A stretch of DNA of 64,000 nt, from positions 1 to 64,000 of the forward strand of contig OMYR01000017.1 in the NCBI GenBank assembly GCA_900315335.1, in the 5' to 3' direction. This DNA is from an uncultured Bacteroidales bacterium. Lineage in GTDB: Bacteria; Bacteroidota; Bacteroidia; Bacteroidales; P3. Below are positions 1 through 8,216 of this stretch, piece after piece (within the stretch, counting starts at the first letter, position 1; every line of letters begins with the position of its first letter). The notes beneath the pieces were generated by a model that saw only the letters and a list, made by a program, of their open reading frames with translations, was not told the DNA's origin and did not search any database. A program made the position numbers and the translations under genes.

Positions 1-78
1 AACTTATCCAAGTCAGCCCAATACGTGCATCAAAGTTGCGCAACTTTGATGCACGTATTGGGCTGACTTGGATAAGTT
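1..78. repeat. perfect 78-bp palindrome at the window edge
   Basis: Bases 1-39 are the exact reverse complement of bases 40-78, with no spacer. The centre is TTGCGCAA. Such long spacer-free palindromes are rare in chromosomes because they are unstable. At the very first base of the window this may be a fold-back assembly or amplification artefact at a contig end, or the edge of a longer inverted repeat. Bases 79-259 contain no gene I can support. Confidence 0.9.
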
Positions 79-259
79 TCGAGCTGTTTTGAATAAAAAC
101 TTCACTGCGCAAGCCGAGAAGTTAAGGCCGCCAAACACAAACTTCACTTGATAGTTTTCGTACTTCAAGTAATCAGACGCAAAACAGCCTTGTCTGTTCT
201 TGAAATTCAAACGATTGAACGTAAATATGTGAGTGCGGGGTAAAGACATAGCCGAAAAA

Positions 260-670
260 CTATTCAAGTTCCTGAGGAAGAAAATCAACCTTTTGGATAG
301 AGGCATTGTTTATGGCATTGACCAAATCTTTTGAGGGTTGGAAAACGCATTTTACCCTTGTTATGGTCTTACGGGTAACGTCTTCGGGGGAGTTTTGCGC
401 CTTGGCGTCGAATTTTAACCGCAACGTGCCAAGATTACCCAATTGAACTTTGCATCCTTTAAGCAATGCCGCTTTGACAACATCGCTCAACTCATCTAAC
501 GCAAGCCCCATCTCGTGGCGGGACAGTGTGCAATTGGTTTCGACTTGCTTGCAAAGGGTTTCGTTTGAGACGAATGATTTCTCCAATAAGGCTGCAATGT
601 ACTTTGTTTCAACGGTGTTTGTCTTGAAATCGTTGTACTTCTTTACTTTGATAAAGTACTCTAAATCCAT
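260..670 (-). CDS. HU-like DNA-binding protein (HU-HIG type)
   Basis: A 136-residue protein of the large histone-like family of Bacteroidota. A helical HU-type dimerisation part covers roughly residues 20-75, the HU signature GNLGTLRL lies at about 78-85, and a beta-arm region follows (about 86-115). HU proteins bend and wrap DNA; members of this subfamily are mostly uncharacterised. A TACCTTTG promoter sequence lies about 75 bases upstream (745-752). It is a single-gene unit next to recG. The many A-tract arrays in this window are a possible type of target for such proteins, but nothing in the sequence links them. Confidence 0.8.
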   Translation of the reverse strand: MDLEYFIKVKKYNDFKTNTVETKYIAALLEKSFVSNETLCKQVETNCTLSRHEMGLALDELSDVVKAALLKGCKVQLGNLGTLRLKFDAKAQNSPEDVTRKTITRVKCVFQPSKDLVNAINNASIQKVDFLPQELE

Positions 671-744
671 ATTCCTGATGTTTTAATTGATTGTACTGAT
701 GATTGATTATATTTCTTCGTTTCTCGGGTTTTTGTTATCGCTTG

Positions 745-752
745 CAAAGGTA
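745..752 (-). promoter_or_regulatory. Bacteroidota -7 promoter element for the HU-like gene
   Basis: Reads TACCTTTG on the minus strand, matching TAnnTTTG. No good -33 TTG was seen 19 bases upstream. Confidence 0.5.
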
Positions 753-930
753 CAAATGTTTGACGAATTAATATCATATTCAACTAAGAAAGTTTTTATA
801 TCAAACGAAAAAAACGAAATTTTTAATAAGAAAACACGAATTGGCGATAAGAAAGTACGAAATGGCGAAGTATAAACACGAAATGGCGACAAGAAAATAA
901 AAGACAGGGGAGGGAAGCCAAGAAAGTGGG

Positions 931-3039
931 TCAAGAGATTTTGGAAAAGTCTTGAAGGGGTTTGTGTTTGAGGAAATATTGTTTTAACAGGGCGTTGTCG
1001 GGTAATGAGAGTGCGGGGTCGATCTTTACGATGTAGTCCGCCAAGTCTCTTGCCGTGCGTACAAGAGGTTCGTCTTTGACGATGTCGGCGATTTTCAAGT
1101 CCAAAACTCCCGATTGTTGTGTTCCCTGAATGCTTCCGGGACCTCTCAACGCCAAATCTTCTTGTGCAAGCACGAAACCGTCGTTGGTCGAGCACATAAT
1201 ATCGATACGTTTGGCGGATTCCTTGCTTAAATTGTCCTTGGTCATCAAGATGCAATACGATTGGTTCGCACCGCGACCCACACGGCCGCGTAGCTGGTGC
1301 AGTTGGGAAAGACCGAAACGTTCGGCATTTTGGATAATCATCACCGTTGCGTTGGGCACATCGACGCCGACTTCGATAACCGTTGTCGCAACCATTATGT
1401 TGGTAACGCCACGTTTGAAACGGTTCATCTCATATTCCTTATCTTCGGCTTTCATCTGCCCATGAACGATGCTGACTTGGTATTGCGGCAACGGAAACTG
1501 CTGTGTTATGGAGGTGTATCCGTCCATTAAATCTTTCAAATCGAGTTTCTCGTTCTCGTTAATCAAAGGATAAACGATGTATATCTGTCTGCCGACATTT
1601 ATCTGCTGACGCATAAAGTCATAAACCCGCAAAATTGAGGAGTCGAACAAGTGAATGGTGTTTATAGGCTTTCTTCCCGGCGGCAGTTCATCGATAACCG
1701 AGTAATCCAAATCCCCATAGACGGTCATTGCAAGGGTTCGCGGTATAGGTGTTGCGGTCATTACGAGAATATGTGGCGGAAGTGTAGTGTTTTTGTTCCA
1801 CATCTTGCTGCGTTGTTCCACACCGAAACGATGTTGTTCGTCTATAACGGCAAGCCCCAAGTTATGAAATTTCACGCTGTCTTCTAAAATGGCGTGAGTT
1901 CCCACTATAATATCGATGCAGCCCTCTTCCAAATTGGAGAGAATGTTTTTGCGAGCCTTACTTTTGACGCCGGACATAAGGAGTGCGACATTAACGTTAA
2001 GGCCGCTCAGGAAATTGGTTATGGAGTTGTAGTGTTGTTGTGCCAAAATCTCGGTGGGAGCTAGCAAAGCCGCCTGAAAACCGTTGTCCAAAGCGATAAG
2101 CATACACATAAGTGCGACCAAAGTCTTGCCGCTTCCCACATCGCCTTGCAACAATCGGTTCATTTGATGTGAGGAACGCATATCGTTGCGTATTTCTTTG
2201 ATGACACGTTTTTGGGCTTCGGTCAAAGAAAATTTAAGGTTGCGTGAGTAGAAAGAATTAAAGACATCGCCGACTTTGGAGAAGACAAAACCTTGTGATT
2301 TCTCCTTTCGGTGGCTCTTGGTCATCTGATGTTCCAACTGCATAAAGAAGAGTTCTTCGAATTTCAAGCGTAGTTTGGCTTTGGAAAGCAGTTCGGGAGA
2401 TTGTGGGTAGTGGATATTCTCCAAAGACTGTTGAAGAGAAATTAGGTTATAGTGTTTGACGATGTATTCGGGCAGTGTCTCGGCAATATTGCCGTGGCAT
2501 TCGTTGATAAGGTTAAGGGTAATCTTGGCAAGAGCCTTGGTGTTCAGAAAAGAGTTCTTCATCTTCTCTGTCGTTGAGTAGATAGGTAGAAACTTGCTGT
2601 CGTTGGCAGAATTGAAATACGTCTCTATGGGTTCTATTTCGGGGTGAATGAAGTTAAATTCGTTGTTGAATTTACTCGGTTTGCCGAACACCACGTATTG
2701 TCTTCCCACATCCAAACGGTCATAAATCCATTTCAAGCCTTTGAAAAAGACAAGTTCAATGCGCCCCGTCTCATCTCCAAAACCTACTATCAAGCGTTTG
2801 GTCTTGCCGTTTGTTACGGTTTGTTTGTCGATTACCTTGCCTTTGATTTGAATATGAATATCGTCGCTGCGTATTTCCCTTGCCTTGACAAAAACACTTC
2901 GATCCACGTAACGATATGGAAAGTAATAAAGCAAATCCTTATAGGACGAAACCTCCAACTCCCTTTGCAAAATAAGAGCTCGCTTTTCTCCCACACCTTT
3001 TAGGAACTTGATATTGCGATAAACAATGCTATCGTCCAT
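931..3039 (-). CDS. recG: ATP-dependent DNA helicase RecG
   Basis: A 702-residue full-length RecG, which remodels stalled replication forks and Holliday junctions. An N-terminal wedge/OB-fold region is followed by the helicase motor: Walker A GDVGSGKT at about 299-306, motif II DEQH at about 400-403, motif III TATPIPRT, and the C-terminal motif VI region QLRGRVGRG with the RecG-specific tail. The start at MDDSIVYRN gives the usual RecG N-terminus. It is transcribed in the same direction as the HU-like gene downstream, 260 bases away, and as the kce operon on its other side. Confidence 0.97.
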   Translation of the reverse strand: MDDSIVYRNIKFLKGVGEKRALILQRELEVSSYKDLLYYFPYRYVDRSVFVKAREIRSDDIHIQIKGKVIDKQTVTNGKTKRLIVGFGDETGRIELVFFKGLKWIYDRLDVGRQYVVFGKPSKFNNEFNFIHPEIEPIETYFNSANDSKFLPIYSTTEKMKNSFLNTKALAKITLNLINECHGNIAETLPEYIVKHYNLISLQQSLENIHYPQSPELLSKAKLRLKFEELFFMQLEHQMTKSHRKEKSQGFVFSKVGDVFNSFYSRNLKFSLTEAQKRVIKEIRNDMRSSHQMNRLLQGDVGSGKTLVALMCMLIALDNGFQAALLAPTEILAQQHYNSITNFLSGLNVNVALLMSGVKSKARKNILSNLEEGCIDIIVGTHAILEDSVKFHNLGLAVIDEQHRFGVEQRSKMWNKNTTLPPHILVMTATPIPRTLAMTVYGDLDYSVIDELPPGRKPINTIHLFDSSILRVYDFMRQQINVGRQIYIVYPLINENEKLDLKDLMDGYTSITQQFPLPQYQVSIVHGQMKAEDKEYEMNRFKRGVTNIMVATTVIEVGVDVPNATVMIIQNAERFGLSQLHQLRGRVGRGANQSYCILMTKDNLSKESAKRIDIMCSTNDGFVLAQEDLALRGPGSIQGTQQSGVLDLKIADIVKDEPLVRTARDLADYIVKIDPALSLPDNALLKQYFLKHKPLQDFSKIS

Positions 3040-3067
3040 AAACTCAACTATGCCGTGCTTTTGATTA

Positions 3068-3147
3068 AGAAAAAAGAAAACAAATTACGCTTTGAAGTGT
3101 TTGTTTTGGAAATTATGATGTACATAATTAAGGCTTCAAAGCGTAAT
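3068..3147 (-). terminator. terminator after the atoD-kal-kce operon
   Basis: A perfect 14-bp inverted repeat (3084-3097 with 3134-3147, arm ATTACGCTTTGAAG) encloses a second small 7-bp stem (3111-3117 with 3123-3129). On the minus strand it follows the kce stop by about 10 bases and is followed by a T-rich run (3068-3083). It separates kce from recG. Confidence 0.75.
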
Positions 3148-3157
3148 GTTAATGAAT

Positions 3158-3982
3158 TTATCTTTTCTTTAAGGAAAGAATTTCTCTTGCTTCGTCGGAA
3201 GAAGCAACTTCTCTTCCTAATTCTTTTGCCAATCTGACTACTTTATCCACCAATTCGCCGTTGGATTTTGCCAAAACGCCTTTGGACAGATACAAGTTGT
3301 CTTCAAAGCCTACTCTTACGTTGCCGCCCATTGCTATACCTGCCGCTGCCATAGGAAAAGCATGTCTGCCTATGCCCGTAACTGTCCAAGTGCTGTTAGC
3401 CGGAATGTTATTAACAAGCCAACAAAGGTTTGGAACAGTTGCAGGAGTGCAACCGAAAACGCCAAGAACGAAGTTAAACTGCATCGGATCGGCAGGTACA
3501 AAACCTTTTTTAGCCAATGCAAGGATACTGTCCAAGTGTCCCATTTCAAAACATTCGTATTCAGGTTTGATATTGTTTTCCAACATACGCTTGCCAAAGG
3601 CACGCATCATCGGCATCGTGTTCTCAAAAACATCATCTCCGAAATTACAAGTACCGCAATCCAAAGTAGCCATTTCAGGCATAAGTTCCGTCGGTTGCAA
3701 ACGCTCTTCGGCAGTCATACCGACAGCACCGCCGGTTGAAGGAATGATGATAACGTTCGGACATTCTTTGTATATGGCGTCAATACACTCCTTGAAACGT
3801 TCTTTGCTTTGAGTAGGTGTGCCGTCGTCTTCCCTTACATGTAAATGAACTATGGCTGCACCGGCATCAACAGCACTTTTAGCCTCGCGAACAATCTCAC
3901 TGACCGTGTAAGGAACGGCAGGATTTTGTTCTTTGGTAACCTCTGCACCGCAAATAGCAGCCGTTATAATAAGTTTATTCAT
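3158..3982 (-). CDS. kce: 3-keto-5-aminohexanoate cleavage enzyme (BKACE family)
   Basis: A 274-residue TIM-barrel enzyme of the beta-keto acid cleavage family. In lysine fermentation Kce condenses 3-keto-5-aminohexanoate with acetyl-CoA to give acetoacetate and 3-aminobutyryl-CoA. Visible family features are the N-terminal LIITAAICGAEVTK, the metal-ligand motif IVHLHVRE, the STGG loop and the C-terminal GGNVRVGFEDNLYL. The ATG at 3980-3982 is chosen over an upstream extension of 44 residues because it gives the family N-terminus and leaves the kal gene non-overlapping. It is last in the operon, 34 bases after kal, whose product acts on the 3-aminobutyryl-CoA made here. That pairing supports the lysine role over another BKACE substrate. 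Confidence 0.9.
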   Translation of the reverse strand: MNKLIITAAICGAEVTKEQNPAVPYTVSEIVREAKSAVDAGAAIVHLHVREDDGTPTQSKERFKECIDAIYKECPNVIIIPSTGGAVGMTAEERLQPTELMPEMATLDCGTCNFGDDVFENTMPMMRAFGKRMLENNIKPEYECFEMGHLDSILALAKKGFVPADPMQFNFVLGVFGCTPATVPNLCWLVNNIPANSTWTVTGIGRHAFPMAAAGIAMGGNVRVGFEDNLYLSKGVLAKSNGELVDKVVRLAKELGREVASSDEAREILSLKKR

Positions 3983-4016
3983 AGTGATTAAGTGTCTTAA
4001 TGTTGAAAATAAAAAG

Positions 4017-4412
4017 TTATTTGTTAAGTCTCTGACACTCTTTCGGAGTAACGCACGTTCCACTTGCACGACAAACCACAACAGGCTCAGCCAACACTTC
4101 TGCCGCAGAAGCACTTATATCCGTTCTTGCAGTTATAACTTTTCTTGCCTCAAAGGTCATCTTTCTTGATGTGTTGCCTACCTTTGTTATCTCGCCGTAT
4201 GCTTCGATATAATCGCCTGCAAAAACAGGAGCAAGAAACTCTACGTTGTCGTATGCACAGAATAATCCCTCATCGCCGTCCTGTTTGATAAGCAACTCCG
4301 TTGCCACGTCGCCAAATAGGTTTAACATTCTTGCACCATCAACCAAATTGCCACCATAATGAGCATCGTGCGCGCTCATTCTTAATCTTATTGTACTTGT
4401 TACTTTATCCAT
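4017..4412 (-). CDS. kal: 3-aminobutyryl-CoA ammonia-lyase (hotdog fold)
   Basis: A 131-residue hotdog-fold protein matching the length and pattern of 3-aminobutyryl-CoA ammonia-lyase, which releases ammonia to form crotonyl-CoA in lysine fermentation. Recognisable parts are the N-terminal [21 protein letters not shown] and the region around LFGDVATEL. It lies directly upstream of kce and 100 bases downstream of the CoA-transferase subunit, a typical grouping for the late lysine pathway. Confidence 0.88.
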   Translation of the reverse strand: MDKVTSTIRLRMSAHDAHYGGNLVDGARMLNLFGDVATELLIKQDGDEGLFCAYDNVEFLAPVFAGDYIEAYGEITKVGNTSRKMTFEARKVITARTDISASAAEVLAEPVVVCRASGTCVTPKECQRLNK

Positions 4413-4447
4413 TTTATTTTTATGTGTTTTTCATTCCTCGCAATCAA

Positions 4448-4488
4448 AGACAAACAGATAAGAATGTTATTCCGCTATCTGTTTGTCT
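4448..4488 (-). other. perfect stem-loop between atoD and kal
   Basis: The 13-bp arm AGACAAACAGATA (4448-4460) is perfectly complementary to 4476-4488, with a 15-base loop. It lies inside the operon, downstream of atoD, without a T-run after it. It may be an RNA-processing or stabilising element, or a weak attenuator. Function not known. Confidence 0.7.
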
Positions 4489-4512
4489 CTTGCCAAATTA
4501 TTTTTATGTGAA

Positions 4513-5154
4513 TTACGCTTTAACGATATAATCTACGAATAAGTAAGGTGTCTTTACGTATTCCGGTTTAATCTCTTCGACTTCTTCTTTAACCTCTGCA
4601 ATAACCAAATCAGCGGCAGTAGCCATAAGAGGGTTGAAGTTCTGAGACGTACCTCTGTAAATCAAGTTGCCGTACTTGTCGCAAACACTTGCACCAATCA
4701 AAGCAACATCGGCTCTTATAGGTTTTTCAAGCAAATACTCCTTGCCATCGACGGTTAGTTTCTGTTTGCCTTCTTCACAAATGGTTCCAAGACCTGTTGT
4801 AGTCAAGAAACCGCCCAAGCCTGCACCACCTGCGCGAATGGCTTCTGCTAACGTTCCTTGTGGAACCAATTGCACTTCCATTTCTCCGTTAATCATTTTT
4901 TCGCCGGTTACAGGGTTTGTTCCGATATGAGAAGCAATAACTTTTTTGACGCAGTTGTTGGCAACCAATAGTCCGCTGCCGTATTCAACAAATGAAGTGT
5001 CGTTGCAGATTATTGTCAAATCTTTGACATTGTTTTTAACCAATTGTTCAATGATTTTGCATGCCGAACCGGAACCTAAAAAGCCGCCAATCATAACGGT
5101 CATTCCGTCTTTAATCATAGAAGCAGCCTCTTCTATACTTATTCTTTTACTCAT
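4513..5154 (-). CDS. atoD: acetoacetate CoA-transferase subunit A (AtoD-like)
   Basis: A 213-residue family-I CoA-transferase alpha subunit. The glycine-rich loop MTVMIGGFLGSGSA at about 18-31 and the segment GGAGLGGFLTTTGLGT near 110-125 are family hallmarks. In the lysine route the AtoDA enzyme moves CoA between acetoacetate and butyrate or acetate. The beta subunit (AtoA), which carries the catalytic glutamate, normally follows directly. Here kal follows instead, so the partner must be elsewhere in the genome, or absent. A TAnnTTTG promoter sits at 5204-5211. Confidence 0.9.
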   Translation of the reverse strand: MSKRISIEEAASMIKDGMTVMIGGFLGSGSACKIIEQLVKNNVKDLTIICNDTSFVEYGSGLLVANNCVKKVIASHIGTNPVTGEKMINGEMEVQLVPQGTLAEAIRAGGAGLGGFLTTTGLGTICEEGKQKLTVDGKEYLLEKPIRADVALIGASVCDKYGNLIYRGTSQNFNPLMATAADLVIAEVKEEVEEIKPEYVKTPYLFVDYIVKA

Positions 5155-5203
5155 GATATATGTGTTTTTAATTATTCCCTATCCATTCTGTTAAATAGCA
5201 CGG

Positions 5204-5211
5204 CAAAGTTA
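5204..5211 (-). promoter_or_regulatory. -7 promoter element for the atoD-kal-kce operon
   Basis: TAACTTTG on the minus strand, 50 bases upstream of the atoD ATG. Confidence 0.55.
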
Positions 5212-5254
5212 CAAAATTTTATTGAATATACTTAAACGTATACTTAAAAAAGTA

Positions 5255-5359
5255 AAATTTTCTTCACTAACCACAAAAATAATCACTCACACTAATTTAC
5301 TGATTACTCACATTAATTTACTGATTAGTGAAACTAATTTCGCGATTTCACTCTTCGTT
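5255..5359. repeat. 21-bp-period array 1
   Basis: About five units: 5255-5275, 5276-5296, 5297-5317, 5318-5338 and 5339-5359. Cores include CACTCACACTAAT, TACTCACATTAAT and TAGTGAAACTAAT. It fills the 276-base gap between the atoD promoter and the end of the DUF5683 gene. Confidence 0.85.
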
Positions 5360-5430
5360 TTTTGCTTAAATAATTTAGGATTTTTGTTAAAGGAAACGAA
5401 TGTTTTTATCTCTCAAAACAAATAGTTTTC

Positions 5431-6069
5431 TTAAAAGCGCAGGTTTAAGGAAAGTCCAAAAGAGGAAGAATTTGCGTTTGATAAGGAAAAGATATTTGTC
5501 GGATAGTAGTAGGGAGTAAGGTTTAGAGATAAATCTTCTGTTAAATCGAAATTGAAAAGATGCCCATAAACGTAGGCATCCAACACCTGAACGGCATAAA
5601 AAGCAATACCGATGATGATACTCAACTGAAAATTGCTTTTGTATGTGTTGTAAAGATTGTAAATACCTTCGTTGGTGTAGGAAACATAGTCGGGTAGGAG
5701 TAAATCCGTATTGCCGTTGATACGGTTATAGTATTCGTCTTTGAATTTACTTCTGTTTTTTCCGTTTGTTATTGCGAAATAAGTTACCGTTGCTGCTGCG
5801 GCATAGATGATAGGAACTTTCCAAGCCTGATGATTATACACTTGTCCCGCACCCGGTAAAACGGCAGAAAGAACTGTCGCCTTTGTAGGGGAGTGGTGTT
5901 TTTTTGCCAAAATAACACTATCGTTGGCAACATTTGTAGCAACGGAATCAAATCGGACAATAGAGCTAAAAGTATAATCACCGCCCGCTCTTAAAATATT
6001 TGGCATAAGAGCGAAGAAAACAAAACATACACTACAAAACAGCGTTATGATAAAACGTTTTGATTTCAT
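5431..6069 (-). CDS. DUF5683 domain protein
   Basis: A 212-residue protein with an N-terminal hydrophobic signal segment (about 7-28). The DUF5683 signature follows: SAVLPGAGQVYNHQAWKVP near 70-88, a hydrophobic segment IIYAAAATVTYFAI and a later one (IIIGIAFYAVQVLDAYVYGH). It probably sits in the envelope. The family is characteristic of Bacteroidota and commonly follows parA-parB, as here: its ATG overlaps the last base of the parB stop codon. The function is not known. Confidence 0.8.
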   Translation of the reverse strand: MKSKRFIITLFCSVCFVFFALMPNILRAGGDYTFSSIVRFDSVATNVANDSVILAKKHHSPTKATVLSAVLPGAGQVYNHQAWKVPIIYAAAATVTYFAITNGKNRSKFKDEYYNRINGNTDLLLPDYVSYTNEGIYNLYNTYKSNFQLSIIIGIAFYAVQVLDAYVYGHLFNFDLTEDLSLNLTPYYYPTNIFSLSNANSSSFGLSLNLRF

Positions 6070-6977
6070 TATTCTTTGTTCAAAACTTCCATAATACGTT
6101 TGAACTCTTCATCGTTTTTGAAAGGTATGTTTATGTATCCTTTTCCGCGTTGAGAGCGTTTTATGGATATTTGCGTATCAAGTCTTTCCGTCAGACGATT
6201 TAAGCAATCTTTATGTAATTCAGGCAAAGGCTTTGAAGAGTTTTTCTTTGTCGCAATGGTCTTTTTTGAAGAGTCTTTATCGTTTTGTTTTGTGTGATTT
6301 ACCAACGCTTCAACCTGACGAACGCTCAGCGATTGCTCAACTATTTTTCTTGCAAGGTCTATCTGTTGTTTTTCGTTGTCCAATCCCAACAACGCACGGG
6401 CATGACCCATAGACAACTTGTCCTCTCGAATAAATATTTGTATCTCGGCAGGAAGTTTCAACAAACGTACATAATTTGTAACGTTGGAACGACTTTTGCC
6501 AAGCCTCTTGCCAAGTTCTTCGTTGGTTAAACCGGTTTGTTGCAACAAGGCTTGCAAAGACAAAGCAATTTCCAAAGCATTCAAATCTTCGCGTTGTATG
6601 TTTTCGATTAACGCCATTTGCATTTGTTCGTTAGCAGTAACAAGGCGAATATATGCAGGAATTTGCTTCAAACCTGCCATTTTGCTTGCTCTGTAACGTC
6701 TCTCGCCTGCAATAATGATATACTTATCGTCTTTCTTATTAACGGTAATCGGAACAATGACACCATTTTCTTTGATACTCATCGCCAATTCTTCAAGGCT
6801 GTCGGTATCAAACTCTTTTCTCGGTTGGTCGGGATTAGGTGTTATTTTGTCTATATCTATGTTTGCTATTTCGGCATCTATATGCGAGTGTTGAGTAATA
6901 TCGTTAGTTTTGTTTTCAATATTGCCGAACAACGCTTCAAGACCTCTACCTAATGCAGGTGATTTTGGCTTTGTCAT
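6069..6977 (-). CDS. parB: chromosome-partitioning protein ParB
   Basis: A 302-residue ParB/Spo0J-family protein. The N-terminus KSPALGRGLEALFG is typical. The CTP-binding ParB/Srx region starts near residue 40 (ITPNPDQPRKEF) and includes the arginine patch GERRYRA, and a helix-turn-helix lies around LTNEELGKRLGKSRSNVTNYVRLL. The C-terminal dimerisation part ends at LNKE. ParB loads onto parS sites as a CTP-dependent clamp and works with ParA to separate chromosome origins. It starts 4 bases after parA. I found no obvious parS site in the window. Confidence 0.95.
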   Translation of the reverse strand: MTKPKSPALGRGLEALFGNIENKTNDITQHSHIDAEIANIDIDKITPNPDQPRKEFDTDSLEELAMSIKENGVIVPITVNKKDDKYIIIAGERRYRASKMAGLKQIPAYIRLVTANEQMQMALIENIQREDLNALEIALSLQALLQQTGLTNEELGKRLGKSRSNVTNYVRLLKLPAEIQIFIREDKLSMGHARALLGLDNEKQQIDLARKIVEQSLSVRQVEALVNHTKQNDKDSSKKTIATKKNSSKPLPELHKDCLNRLTERLDTQISIKRSQRGKGYINIPFKNDEEFKRIMEVLNKE

Positions 6978-6981
6978 AATC

Positions 6982-7752
6982 TTAGTTTTTGGATTCTCGT
7001 TTAATTATCTCTTCTGCCAAGTTCATATAATTAATCGCTCCCGTTGAGTTTGCGTTATACATAACAGCACTCATACCATGCGAAGGAGCTTCTGCAAGAA
7101 CGACGTTATTATATATAATGGTGTTAAACACCAATTGTTTCAAATGTCTATAAACGTCTTCTGCCACTTGCTTGTTAAGACGTAATCGTTTGTCAAGCAT
7201 TGTCAAAAGTATTCCCTCAATATCCAACGAAGGATTTAATGAATTTTGAACTATCTTGATTGTATTGAGAAGTTTTCCCAATCCTTCCAAAGCAAAATAT
7301 TGGCATTGTACCGGAATTATTACACTATCTGATGCAACAAAAGCGTTTATCGTAACCAATCCCAATGAAGGAGAACAATCGATAATCACATAATCGTAAT
7401 TGTCTTTTACCGATTCAAGAACTTGTTTTAGTTTATATTCTCTGTTTTCAATTTTTGTCAGTTCGATTTCGGCTCCTACCAAATCAATTCTTGCAGGCAA
7501 TAAATCCAAATTCGGGGTAGATGTTTCAACGATTACTTTTTTCGCTTCGATGTTATCCATCATACATTCATAGACACTATATTCCAAATTATCCACATCA
7601 ACACCCAAACCCGAAGATGCGTTAGCCTGTGGGTCGGCATCGATAAGCAACGTTTTTTTCTCCATAACAGCAAGAGATGCAGCCAAATTTATGGCTGTCG
7701 TTGTCTTACCTACTCCGCCTTTTTGATTTGCTATGGCAATAACTTTTGACAT
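6982..7752 (-). CDS. parA: chromosome-partitioning ATPase ParA (Soj)
   Basis: A 256-residue ParA/Soj ATPase. The deviant Walker A KGGVGKTTTAINLA begins at about residue 10, the Walker B region is YDYVIIDCSPSLGL, and LLIDADPQANASSGLG follows the family pattern. It binds DNA in the ATP form and is stripped by ParB, driving origin segregation. It is first in the operon parA-parB-DUF5683, 46 bases downstream of the DUF3276 gene. Confidence 0.96.
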   Translation of the reverse strand: MSKVIAIANQKGGVGKTTTAINLAASLAVMEKKTLLIDADPQANASSGLGVDVDNLEYSVYECMMDNIEAKKVIVETSTPNLDLLPARIDLVGAEIELTKIENREYKLKQVLESVKDNYDYVIIDCSPSLGLVTINAFVASDSVIIPVQCQYFALEGLGKLLNTIKIVQNSLNPSLDIEGILLTMLDKRLRLNKQVAEDVYRHLKQLVFNTIIYNNVVLAEAPSHGMSAVMYNANSTGAINYMNLAEEIIKRESKN

Positions 7753-7798
7753 TATTAAAATTTTAAGTGTAATTAAATTATTGGTGTTTAATAAAAAT

Positions 7799-8128
7799 TT
7801 AATAATTGCTTACAATATCGTCGTTAGAAGTGTTATCCTTACGAATTTGTTCGATTTCTTCTTTCAAAGGAATGCTTGTCTTGATGTATTCAATCATATT
7901 TTCAAGCATATTGGCGAATTTGTCGTAATCTTCTTTATACAAAAATATTTTGTGTTTGTCGTAATCAAACTCACCACTCTGTTCGTTGAATTGTTTTTTG
8001 CTTTCTGTGATTACAAGATATTTCTCGTTATTTTTTGTCTTCTTAACATCAAAGAAATAAGTTCTTTTCCCTGCTCTCAGAGATTTGGAATAAACATCTC
8101 TACTGCTTCTGTCTTCTCTATTTTCCAT
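7799..8128 (-). CDS. DUF3276 protein (Pur-alpha-like nucleic-acid binding)
   Basis: A 109-residue protein of the DUF3276 (PUR) family, found mainly in Bacteroidota and spirochaetes and related to single-strand nucleic-acid-binding Pur-alpha. The pattern DVYSKSLRAGKRTYFFDVKKTKNNEKYLVITESKK covers the first part of the fold; the acidic C-terminal tail is disordered-looking. It lies just upstream of parA and may share its transcript. A TAACTTTG promoter lies 27 bases upstream of its ATG. Confidence 0.82.
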   Translation of the reverse strand: MENREDRSSRDVYSKSLRAGKRTYFFDVKKTKNNEKYLVITESKKQFNEQSGEFDYDKHKIFLYKEDYDKFANMLENMIEYIKTSIPLKEEIEQIRKDNTSNDDIVSNY

Positions 8129-8154
8129 TTTTTTTATTATCTTAATTGAGTTTG

Positions 8155-8162
8155 CAAAGTTA
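8155..8162 (-). promoter_or_regulatory. -7 promoter element for the DUF3276-parA-parB unit
   Basis: TAACTTTG on the minus strand; the complement of a TTG lies about 16 bases further upstream, slightly closer than the ideal 19. Confidence 0.5.
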
Positions 8163-8216
8163 GTAAAAAAAAATAAAACAACTAAATTACTCCAAAATAA
8201 AGTTTGGTTTTAATAT

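Noticed and set aside
13-306. 97-codon ORF on the minus strand across the left edge
   Set aside because: It reads through the palindrome, has no recognisable domain or signal, and overlaps the end of the HU-like gene.
6069-7752. a parS site near parA-parB
   Set aside because: I looked for the usual GTTTCACGTGAAAC-type palindrome in this region and the rest of the window and did not find one.
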